Part shown: positions 35,320 through 44,759 of the stretch, one piece after another
How the letters are laid out: each line of letters opens with the position of its first letter
Numbering within the stretch: position 1 is the first letter of the stretch
From: Saposhnikovia divaricata
Lineage: Eukaryota; Streptophyta; Magnoliopsida; Apiales; Apiaceae
Length of the DNA: 64,000 nucleotides
Assembly: GCA_036435485.1 (NCBI GenBank)
Contig: CM071598.1
Span: 141,898,148 to 141,962,147 of the forward strand
Direction of reading: 5' to 3'
Made by a program: the position numbers and the translations under genes
The notes under the pieces: model-generated
The model's input: only the letters and a program-made list of their open reading frames with translations
Databases searched by the model: none
Told to the model about the DNA's origin: nothing

Positions 35320-35468
35320 TGGTGAAAATTAGTACGACAAAAATGAAGGCGACAGTTTTTCCCCCCAAATCCCAAAATTATTACAAGCCCTTTCCGTCTT
35401 TCCCCCTTAACGAAAATCACACTTCCCCCCTTTTTCCCCCCTTTTACCCTGCTCTCTCTACTCTCTCT

Positions 35469-35519
<51 letters not shown>

Positions 35520-36250
35520 TTGATGAAAACACAGAACCCAAACACACTCCACACCACACAAAACCCAAACACACTTCACACCAAACACAGAATACACTCT
35601 CATTTTATCGATTCCAATCAAAATATAAACTCTAGCTTTTTCTTTTTGTTCACACCTGTATGATCGATTTGATTTGATGAAGTCTCGATTTGCTCTCTTC
35701 TTTACTCGATTTTTCCATCAATTAGTAAGTACATACTATCCTATGCAATTAAGAGCTAAAAGTTTGTTCATGAATTTGCTAGATTTGTTCAAACTTTCAA
35801 TTTTTAATTAGGTTAAGTTTAATTGGGTTTGTTAATTTATATGTCTACTTTAGCTACTTTAGTTGGGTTTGTTTGTATCAGTTTTAATTTTGTGACGTAT
35901 TCTTGTTAATTTCCCTGTGATGTTTTATTATACATACATATCTGCAGATATGTGTTCTTAATTAGATCTAATATATTTTGTTTTTAGTTGATGTATATTA
36001 GGAAAGAGAGAAGAATGCATTCCCTGTTATTTCAATATAGTTTTTGAGTACTTCTTTTGGCATTTGGCAATATAAGTTATGCGTATGAATTGAGACAAAT
36101 CATTTCTTTCATGTAGATGGCTCAGCTGCCTGAGGGTATCACTGAATTGCTGCATCATGAAAAGATGCCTACGCCTTTGGTATTTGTTGTGGTTCTTTCT
36201 TTTGCATCATGGCCGGCTTCAAGATCGAATGACAGGTGGTAAAGAGGAGT
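35320..36250 (+). pseudogene. Possible captured gene leader and first coding exon, product unknown
   Basis: A pyrimidine-rich leader with a CT microsatellite (35472-35516) is followed by ATG at 35678 (MKSRFALFFTRFFHQL) running into a GTAAGT donor-like site near 35729. A candidate AG acceptor at 36115-36117 is followed by ATGGCTCAGCTGCC (MAQLPEGITELLHHEKMPTP), which runs out within about 40 codons. This exon-intron grammar is unlike the surrounding repeats, but I do not recognise the protein. It may be a host gene 5' end carried in the CACTA, or chance. Confidence 0.3.
35472..35516. repeat. CT microsatellite
   Basis: About 22 uninterrupted CT units within a longer pyrimidine-rich leader-like stretch. 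Confidence 0.95.
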
Positions 36251-37819
36251 ACAATGCCTTCTTTTATTCCCTAGTATCAACTGATACACACGTACTCCGC
36301 AATTTCCTTCGCACATGAGGTTTCAAAGCTTCAAACTTTAAAATGTCATATGGTATGTTTATCTGACATGTAATTTTTTTTGACAGAAATATGCTAATTT
36401 GGGTATATGGAGATAATAGCAAAAGACCTAAATCAATTGGGAGAGGGCTGGCTTATACATCAGTTGGTTCTCTATATTTTCGATGTTGGTTATGAATTAT
36501 TCTATCCTACTCTCGTGTATCAATCTTTAAAAAGGTATGATTCTCCATGTATATTATTATATGTGGTTTGTGTATGTACGTTTAAGAACTTTTTTATTAG
36601 TATTTTGTAATGTATATACACATGAGGTTAGGAGAAGTTAATCAGTAATGAATAAAATCCAGAACTTGGAAATCTGGTCTGTGTTTGCACAACAGTTTCT
36701 GAGCACTTAGAAACTGATTTTGATCAAGTGTAAAAGATACAACTTGTGTATAAATGTTTTAATAACATGTCTGTAAATTTTTGTGCGATTTGAAAATAGG
36801 TATAAAGAGTTAATTGTGATGAACCGATTGATGTTTCTTCAAAATCTAGTTTCCAACAACACTGGCCTGCTTTGAGCTTAGGGTTTAGGAGGTTTAATGA
36901 ACTAATTAGCTATAGATGAAAGAGGAAAATTGTTCGCAATCCCTTGAGTTAGAGTTCTATGAAGTTTGGTAATTTTTGAAGCTAAATCGAAAAAGGTTTT
37001 GACCTATAATGGACATTGACTTGTGGAAATCTGCAATATTCAGGATTAATGTTTGATATTATTAGTCCTGTATTTTGAGGACCATTAGCACTTAATTAAC
37101 TGAAGTTCAAAGCATTGAAGTTGTAGGTCAAAGTACGTAGAATATGTCTGCAAAATGTTGTGGTCACCAGATATGTAGAGCTTGAGTTAGAGCTGATTGA
37201 TAAAGGCTTGTTTACGCTGTTTCCAGGCAGCAGAAAATGGCAAACTTTGAATATATCTAATAAATGAAAAATTCATATTATATATATAATGAATTTCGGA
37301 TATGTCATAGTCCTGAATGTCTAGTTTACTCAGAAAAAGGAATCAATTAAATACAGTAAACCCAACAGAATTTAGAGGTCCTGGAACAGGGCAGGTCGGA
37401 GCTGTTAGAAATGTTTGGAAAATAAAATGCCTTGTGTAACTAAGTTCGAAAAATCATCTGGACTGATTTGGAATGGTTAGAAGGTAAAATTTGGTCTGAA
37501 TAAACTAGTATATGTGTGTAAAATGTGTATAAAGTTTAGAACAAAAGAAGCCGAGTGAGTGTTTTTATTTTGAAAGGAAAAAAGGCTTGTCTATAATCTC
37601 GTAAGTAAAACATATTCATGCAAGTTAATTCTGTGGATATATTTCGATTAAATTTTTTTTATGAACACAGTTGACATGCATATCATTTTAGGGGAATGTT
37701 CATCAATATGGATTACCAGAGCGAGTTAATAACGAACTAATTCAAATGCATATCATACTCTAGCTATGTACTCTATCCATGATTCCATTTGTTGACTCGT
37801 GCCATTTCAATTTCTACAG
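36251..37819. other. Non-coding part of outer CACTA
   Basis: AT-rich, intron-like DNA with short frames only. It ends in a plausible polypyrimidine-AG acceptor (TTTCTACAG) directly before the COPB2-like exon, so part of it may be captured intron. I recognise nothing else. Confidence 0.5.
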
Positions 37820-37979
37820 TTGGAGATGGCTGAGGAGTGTTTAAAGCATGCAAAGGACTTGAGTGGATTGTTTCTACTGTACTCTTCTTTAGGAGATGCT
37901 GAGGAAATCTTAAAGCTTGCATCACTTGCTAAAGAGCATGGGAGAAACAATGTTATGATCCTTTGTCTATTTTTGTTGA
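37820..37979 (+). pseudogene. Captured exon of coatomer subunit beta-prime (COPB2)
   Basis: Following a TTTCTACAG acceptor the translation reads LEMAEECLKHAKDLSGLF, LLYSSLGDAEEILKLASLAK and EHGRNNVMILCLFLL. This closely matches the alpha-solenoid segment after the WD40 repeats in plant coatomer beta-prime (AEECLKHAMDLSGLLLLYSS, LAKEQGKNNVAFLCLF). After LCLFLL the match stops and a few codons later the frame ends, so only one exon's worth (about 53 residues of a protein of roughly 900) is present. Coatomer coats COPI vesicles in Golgi-ER traffic; this scrap can have no such function. It lies in the outer CACTA, the known way such elements pick up host exons. Confidence 0.8.
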
Positions 37980-38144
37980 TACTCTATGGTAGTATTTAAA
38001 TATAGGGTAAGAGTGGTCTTGTAACTCTTAACCCCATTTTGAATTTGTATTATTATATACTCATATATTAGTACTATATAAAAAAGATGTTTGTTATCTT
38101 TTGTTTGCTAGTATCATTTTATTTTATTTTATTTTATCCGTTGG

Positions 38145-38505
38145 GAGTGTTTTTAAATTTAACAAAGGAAATCTCATTGGCAAATGGTTGTTAAACTACC
38201 AATAGATTATCCATTATAAATTTATAACAACGAAAATTCCGTTGACATTTGGTTGCTAATAATACCAACGGAATATAGAATATTCGTTACGAAGTCGGTT
38301 GGGTTATGGTTGTTTGTAAAAACACGAATTCCGTTACCAGTTTGTTGGTATTCTGTTGTTAAGTTTAGTAACGAAAATAAATCCGTTGTTAGAGACTTCC
38401 CAACGATGTTTGTTCCAACGACCATATTCTGTTAGCATTCCGTTAGGAAACCATTTTACCAACGAATTTCAGTAACTTGCCAACGGAAATTTCTGTTGCC
38501 AGAAA
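38145..38505. repeat. Right subterminal repeats of outer CACTA
   Basis: Words such as AAAATTCCGTTGACA, ATACCAACGGAATAT, AATCCGTTGTTAG and CCAACGGAAATTTC recur in both orientations up to the terminal repeat at 38522, mirroring 23225-23600. Confidence 0.78.
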
Positions 38506-38522
38506 TGGATTTTCTTGTAGTG

Positions 38523-38890
38523 AACTTCAGCTTTCTCCACTCTCTTCTTTGACTTTTCGCCCTCCAATTTCTCCTTTTCTTTCTCCAATTGTTCAACAGC
38601 TTCAGCTTCTGCTTCCTTCTCGGCCCGTAAAACAGGTTCATAGTAATCAGAATGAGCCTCCATACACTTCTTTAAAGTAGCAGTAATCTTAACACACTTT
38701 CCCATAATATCTTCTTGATTTTTCTCAGCATCTTCAATACATTTCTCCCAAGCTACAAAACTATCTTTACAACCACCCCCTTTCATAAACAAGCAAAACC
38801 ACATTCACCTTCCTCCTCTTCTTCTTCTTCTTGTTCTTGATTTTCTTGGGGCTAAAGTGGAATCAAGTTGTGGGCTTTTTTGGGTTTTTT
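38523..38890 (-). pseudogene. GCK-domain protein fragment, truncated at the CACTA end
   Basis: Minus-strand translation gives an acidic Glu-rich run (ENQEQEEEEEEEEGECG) at about 38815-38880, then CLFMKGGGCKDSFVAWEKCI, AEKNQEDIMGKCVKITATLK, KKCMEAHSDYYEPVLRAEKE and a Glu/Lys-rich helix (VEQLEKEKEKLEGEKSKKRV). This is the plant GCK domain, a small Cys-patterned domain of unclear, possibly mitochondrial, role. One base appears missing between GECGF and CLF, shifting the frame. The coding sequence ends where the CACTA inverted repeat starts (EKAEV then terminal repeat), so the C-terminus is lost. It is a fragment, not a working gene. Confidence 0.8.
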
Positions 38891-39078
38891 GGTGTGGGGT
38901 TGTAATTTTTATTGGTTTTTGAATTGGAGTTTGAGTGGATTTTTAGGGCTTGTGATTGGTTGATTGATAAAGATGATTCAATTGGGGTTTGGAAAGAAGA
39001 CATTGGGAATTTAGATTTGTTTGTAATTAAGGTTTTTGGTGTTTGTATGCATGTGAGATTTTGAGTGTTTCTTTAAAA
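38891..39078. other. Upstream region of the GCK fragment
   Basis: T/G-rich 5' flank-like sequence (GGGGTTTGG, TTGATTGG runs). It may be the original leader or promoter of the GCK gene. No distinct motif I would commit to. Confidence 0.4.
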
Positions 39079-39312
39079 GGTCCTGGTCCCTGACATAGTT
39101 ACATGTTTATCCGCGATTATTTTACGCGGAGGGGGATTTTGGTTATTTGACGTTCTGCCAAAATTTATAGAGGATAGGTAGTCTATCCGCGGAAAATTAT
39201 AGCGGATAGATAATTTTTTTTAATCTTAGCCATCGAAATCTTGATTCGATGGTGGAAAAACTGATTGTTATGTAACTGGTCCCTGACAATCGATTGTCAG
39301 GGACCAGGACCC
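39079..39312. mobile_element. MITE with GGTCCTGGTCCCTGAC ends, full length (234 bp)
   Basis: It starts GGTCCTGGTCCCTGAC and ends GTCAGGGACCAGGACCC, a perfect 16-bp inverted repeat. The interior (TTATCCGCGATTATTTTACG, GGGGGATTTTGG) matches 22977-23213 in reverse orientation. The flanks (TTTAAAA and TTAATAT) do not give a clean duplication. No coding capacity. Confidence 0.85.
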
Positions 39313-39519
39313 TTAATATATATTGAAAAACAAATATTTTGAAAATAATAAAAAAGTTAACTTATAAGTTCTCATTTACCAAACACTCTACTGATTTATA
39401 TGTTCTGATTTCCCAAACACTCTACTGACTTATAAGTTTTGATTTACTTATCACTTATATGACACTTATCACTTTAAGCTATAAGTTAATTATTTTAAGG
39501 TAAGCCAAACGGGCCCTTA
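39313..39519. mobile_element. Right-end fragment of a Tourist-like MITE
   Basis: It ends AAGCCAAACGGGCCC followed by TTA, a typical Tourist-type terminus. Inside, words such as TACCAAACACTCTACTGA occur twice. The left terminal repeat is not visible, so it is called a fragment. Confidence 0.45.
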
Positions 39520-41868
39520 ATTAGTTGAGATTTTTGTGCATGCAGCGTCCATTGTTATTATTGAAAATAAATCAATCACAAAGTGTCCACTAATTTTTAT
39601 TGTGTTCCATTGAGCACACATTTAAAAAACCGATATACATTACCTTCGTTTCAAAATAATGATCCTTTAACTTTTTTAAGCATTTCAATATGCTCGAAAA
39701 TGGTACTTGTAAATTATTTTTTTCTAATTTTTTTTGTTTTATAGTGGAAGATTTATAGTTTTATACAAAACGATAAAATCAGAAAATATTATTATAACTA
39801 CCTCTTTGAAATGTGTACCAAAAAAAATGATTCATGCTTTTTGGGGTTGAGTCTTGTTTGTATGTATACTTGGTGTAATATCATTGTGGGCTTAGAGAAT
39901 AAACAAAAGTTCTATTACATGTAAAATATTTTATGGGCTTGGAGAATAAACAGAATTTCTATTACATATATCCATCTCCCAATTCTTCGTGGATATGCTC
40001 ACATTAATCTGTAATGTCCAACATGGAATATTTAGAGATGTTTTTTCAAAGGATATTCCGTAACATATTGCCATGTACTGGGTTCGAGAATGGCTGATTG
40101 TTCTAGAATGACTAATTGTTGTAATAAAAATGTGACTGTTAACCTCTCATATTTAATAATCAATACAAACGAAGGGAGCTTTGCTGCTCAGCTGCCCAAA
40201 ACAACAAGAAAGTGCAATTTTAACCATTTCGGAGCTTTTTGTAGCTAATATTTCAGTTATTTGGACGATGAAACATCATCACTTACAATTTACAAAGGCT
40301 AGTGGATCATAGTGGATTTTTTTTACTTTAAGGGATATTCCATTTGATACAATTGTAAAAATGACTTTTCCATTTGGTACCATTTTCCTTGTGGTACCAC
40401 TCACTAGTTAAGTTACGATGGTACCATTTGAAAATACAGATACTAACATTTTGGCTGACGGAGTCGTATTTCATGGAAAAACCAATTGTACAATGGTACC
40501 ATTTGGAAGTCAAAAATAGTGAATGGTATTTCATGGAAAAACCAATTGTACAATGGTAACATTTGGAACTTCCCTTACTTTAATTTTGAGGTAAACAATT
40601 AGTATTGTAACCGCTAACCATGCTCTTAGTTGTGTTTGTAATTTTGCATATGAATAGTCTTAATTATGCCTCTATCAATTCGGCTATAAACAATGGTAAG
40701 ACCGAGCACTAAAATTTAAGTGATGTGTTTATGACTGGATTAAGGGTGGTGCTCTTCTTCATCAATTTGTTAGAGCATGTGCATTTGTTAACGGGACTGA
40801 GCTGGTAGATATATGTTGGTTTCAACGAAAAAAGATATTTTAGTTTTATGTTTGGAAACACGGAATCTAGGAATGATGCCGAACATATGATCCTTAGATA
40901 TAGTATCTTTATCATCGAACCATGGCAGGACGGCGAGAATTTTTTTTACAATGACAGAATCTCGTACTAGGCTTGGGTTACTTTGTCCCATATCCGCCTC
41001 TTATAGGTATCAAATTGGTTGACTTATCTTATAATTGTTGTTGGAGATATAATCTCTTTTTAGCAACCAATTTCGAGCTTGAGAAACAGGGGAGTGAGAG
41101 GAAGCTTATTCATCTCAAGGACAAAACTTCTAGGTCAAGTCGAATTGGATCCAAATCTTGAATGATGATAATAGGTTTGTTTCCCATGTGGCAACTCTTG
41201 TCCTATCATGAGCAACCTTGCAGGTCGAGAATGAAGACGGTCAAGTGTCCCAAGAAGCAAAAACCTATGCTTTTTAAATCTACAACTTTTTGCTGCCATG
41301 TCTCCTGTGATGGACTAGAAAACTGCTCAGACTCTTCCCCCATTCTTGCCGAAGAGGGGAATGTGATAGAAAAAGGCATTGAATTGTTCCTTAAATTAAT
41401 TTATTTTCAAGGAATCAGTTGTGATCAATTAGCATTGACCGGTTTTTTCTTTCCATATTTGGATTCTAAATTCATATAAATTGTACCTAGTCTTGACATA
41501 ATAAAAATGAAATCATAGTTTTTACATGCTATCAGACCTATAGTTGTGGTAAGTCTCAAGTTCGAGTCCCTCCTATTCCCCCCTCCTTCTCCTCCAATTT
41601 TCCCAATTATTGTTGAAAATATTGATATTATACTTGTTGGATCCAAAAAATAGAACAAGATCCCCATCGGCTAACTGAAAAATGTGTATTGTGATCGATC
41701 CAAAATAGGATGATATTCCCACCAAATAATTAAAAATTGGACTAAATGCTAGGTCCAAAAAGGGACGAACCATTTAGTGATCCACTCTTCGAACCCAAAT
41801 AAACGGATTTTCGGGTGAGGGGAATGTTAAGATATAATATGATCCTACTAAACCCAACTTCTTGATAG
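39520..41868. other. Intergenic DNA, no supported gene
   Basis: Small frames only. Notable are a short duplicated block, TATTTCATGGAAAAACCAAT plus CAATGGTA, at about 40469 and 40528 inside a run of GGTACCATTT words (40360-40570), and a stretch at 40780-41480 with several medium frames on both strands that I do not recognise. GTTCGAGTCC near 41560 looks like a tRNA-type B box but has no tRNA around it. Confidence 0.5.
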
Positions 41869-42500
41869 TGTTAGTGCCCTAGAGACAATGTTATTGTGCT
41901 TCTACGAAATACTATTTTGTTATTTGATGATTATGTTCTAAAGATTATTCTATATTAATTTATTATGTCTTAATTTACTGCGATATAAATGTTAGAGTAA
42001 TAAATGTCCTTGGAATATAGAAGGCGTATTCTATATCTTTAAGTATGTGACTTAAAAATGAGATTATATGAATAATGTTTATATTCCTAAATATCCCTAA
42101 TCGAGCATTATTAATATGGGACAATTATAATGCATAAAGATTAGTATGTTTGTTGACTGATGACCACATCTCATTGGTCATAGGTATACTGATACTAAAG
42201 TCAAGAACATAGGTGCATGTAATATTCTACATGGCACTGGATAGACCCACAGTGAGATTCTACATGTTCATAATGTCATTAGAAAGACTCACAGTGATAA
42301 TGGTGTAATGATCCTTAGACTTGAGCTCATTATATTTCTATACGAGAATTAATATACTTTGACTACATTAAAAATTATCTTTGACCGGGTGATGATAAAA
42401 GTGGACATCGGGTATATTATGAGATGTATGAGAAATATGAATGAGTGGACATCGGGTATATTATGAGATGTATGAGAAGTGGACAAGTCTTAAAATGATT
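41869..42500 (+). repeat. 5' LTR of copia-like element, left part
   Basis: It starts TGTTAGTGCCC and runs until the chromovirus insertion near 42500. A 34-bp block beginning GTGGACATCGGGTATATTAT is present twice in tandem (about 42402 and 42445). Confidence 0.6.
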
Positions 42501-43791
42501 TTCTAAAATATCTTTCAAAAGGATTTTCAGTTGGTTCAAATGGTTTTTTAATTTGTTTTAAATCAACAAGATATTTGAGGCTTTCTTTCAAATGTTTTAG
42601 CAAACCAATGTTGTAAGAAGGTAGAAATTGAGTATTAAACCGAATGGTGGTTGGCGCAAATTCTATGCGATAAGAGTTGAGTGTGTTGTTCTCGTTCAAA
42701 TTGCAATTGGGAATAGATGATATGAGGTTAATTTTCCAGGATAAGTACTCAGTGAAACAATGAGATGAAGGATGGATAGAAATTTCCGATTATTCCCTTT
42801 TCAAGTAACATTGCACGTGAAAGAGGAGTAAGAACGATCGGGAAATTTCTTGATGTTCCTTTTCTCAAAGTTTAAATTGAGGAAGATTTTGTTTTAAGAT
42901 ATATCAATAAGCGATGATGCGTATTAAGTTGTATATGCGTGTTGTTAAAGCGGGAGCTTGTTGAGAATTGTTAAAGAATTGTATCATGATTGGTATCAAG
43001 TGGAGTTGTGACATCAGGAATTGTTCTTGTATAAAGTGAAGTTACAGTCAAGGTGACGGGTATAATTGCTTCCAAAGGCTACAAATATTCGAGGCTATGT
43101 TTCAAAAGATTGAGCAGCCCAGACTATTTTATAAGATTGAGAATCGGGTCGTTAATTAAATTATGCTTGATGTGCATCTAAGGACGTATGTGTTTGGTTA
43201 TAGTATTCGATTTCGAGAATGCGACTAAGAATGGACAAAATGATGTTAAGTTTCCAGATTAGGTACTCGATAACATTTTAAGACTAAAGAAAGAAAGAAA
43301 CTTTTTAATTATTCCCTTCTCGATTAACACAGTACTTGAAAAGTGGATTGGAAGCGATCAGAGGATTTCTTGAGATTCTTTTCTCGAAATTCTATTTGAA
43401 ATAGTGTGATTATAAGTAAAGCGTGGGAAACTATACCAAGTGTAGGTCGTTATAAATTGAGGCAAATTGCACGGTCGTATTATTGCGAAGGATTGGTGTG
43501 GTAATATAGTTTTGACGCAGAGTATAGTCCATTATGCGGAAAAGACATATTGATTTTCGTGGAAAGTTATTCATTCACGTGTGATGAACGTTAGAGATTC
43601 GAAAACCAAAGCTTAAGGTTATTACGGGAATTGAAGGCTCATGGAATGAGCTTATAAAAGTATGAGAGGTTGTGATGGAATCCTAGAGTTGAAAGTGCAA
43701 CCTGGGAAGTGGAAGTAAGATGTTTAACGAGAATTGTTACTCGTATCCTTAAGATTGATTCTGAGGACAGAATCCTATTAAGGGGGAAGGA
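42500..43791 (+). pseudogene. Degenerate interior of the chromovirus-like element
   Basis: No long frame. Two similar blocks about 520 bp apart (near 42735-42875 and 43255-43390) share TTCCAG, GTACTC, ATTATTCCCTT, GTGGATTGGAAGCGATC-like words and GATTTCTTGA. The final codons before the LTR read SEDRILLRGKDITT with the tract TTAAGGGGGAAGGA. Confidence 0.5.
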
Positions 43792-44706
43792 TATAACAAC
43801 CTAGAAAATTTCGATTTTTAATAATATTTATTTATTATAAATTAAAAATTATATTATGTGAATATTATTGTAAAGGTGAAATGTGTGTGAGATGTTGTTT
43901 ATGTGATTATTTGATGATTTGGGTAAGCTGTGAAGATTGGTGTATTTTTTTTTGAGTATTTTTAAATATATTTAAATCATGCATTTTTGATCCTCTGTAA
44001 ATTTTATAAAATTATCGGAGGAATTAAAAATCATGAAAACTTTTATAATATTATCTTTATAATATTATTTAGTTTTTAAAATGGTTGGGTGAATTAATTT
44101 GGATGTTTCGGTATTTTAAAATGATTTTAGAATTTTATTGTATTTAAAGGATCAAAATTTGTAAAATTCATATTTAATTCATTTTTGATCCGAAAAATAT
44201 TTCGAAAATATGTGCGTGCTCGTAATTTTATATTCTTTATTTAAAAAAAAATAAAGTGTAATTTCCCTAACGTTGTATTTAATTTTGATTTATAAGGGTT
44301 GTTTATTGGATTTTAATTGGATTAAGTAGTATTATTAGTAGGTGGTATTAACATTATTGGGCCAAGCCCAATAAGAGCAAGGCATAGCAGCGGACAGCAG
44401 AACACAGTAGTAGAAACTTCAAGAACAATCGGGGGGGAAGAAGGAAGAAAGTATAGGTGGGAAAAAAAGAGAAGAAAAGAGAGGAAAATGAGAAGAGAGA
44501 ATTGTTTATACATATATATGTATGTATATGAGTGTGTGGAGTGTAAAATAGGGGTGTGTGTGTGTTAGGGGAAGGACTGCACATCGGGGAAAGAGAGACC
44601 ACCACCACGCGGTGGCGGTGGCCGGCGGTGGTAGCGTTCGAACGGCGGCGGCAGCGGTGGGGAGGAGGAAGGGAGAGATGGAGGGGCTGTGGTGGTGTAT
44701 GGAACA

Positions 44707-44759
<53 letters not shown>

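Larger units (their letters stand above)
23214..38522. mobile_element. Outer CACTA-type segment carrying gene fragments and a nested CACTA
   Basis: It starts CACTACAAGAATTCC and ends with the inverse of CACTACAAGAAAATCC. Both ends carry many copies of a CCAACGGAA/TTCCGTTGG word (23240-23600 and 38145-38500), i.e. subterminal repeats of one family, distinct from those of the inner element. The three bases outside differ (ACG left, AAC right), so a simple insertion is not proven. Apart from the inner element it holds a tandem array, a CT microsatellite and host-gene fragments, and no transposase of its own, which fits a non-autonomous gene-carrying CACTA. Confidence 0.6.

Noticed and set aside
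35286..35663. Frames of 111-114 codons rich in Ser-Leu or Arg-Glu
   Set aside because: They are produced by the CT microsatellite. Low-complexity translation only.
40780..41480. Medium frames on both strands (for example LAVLPWFDDKDTISKDHMFG on minus, a 105-codon frame on plus)
   Set aside because: I could not tie either to a known family, the frames overlap on opposite strands, and no splice or promoter context supports one of them.
41535..41580. tRNA- or SINE-like B box (AGTTCGAGTCC)
   Set aside because: No A box at the right spacing, no cloverleaf and no poly-A or poly-T tail could be made out. The same holds for GGGTTCGACTC near 59968.
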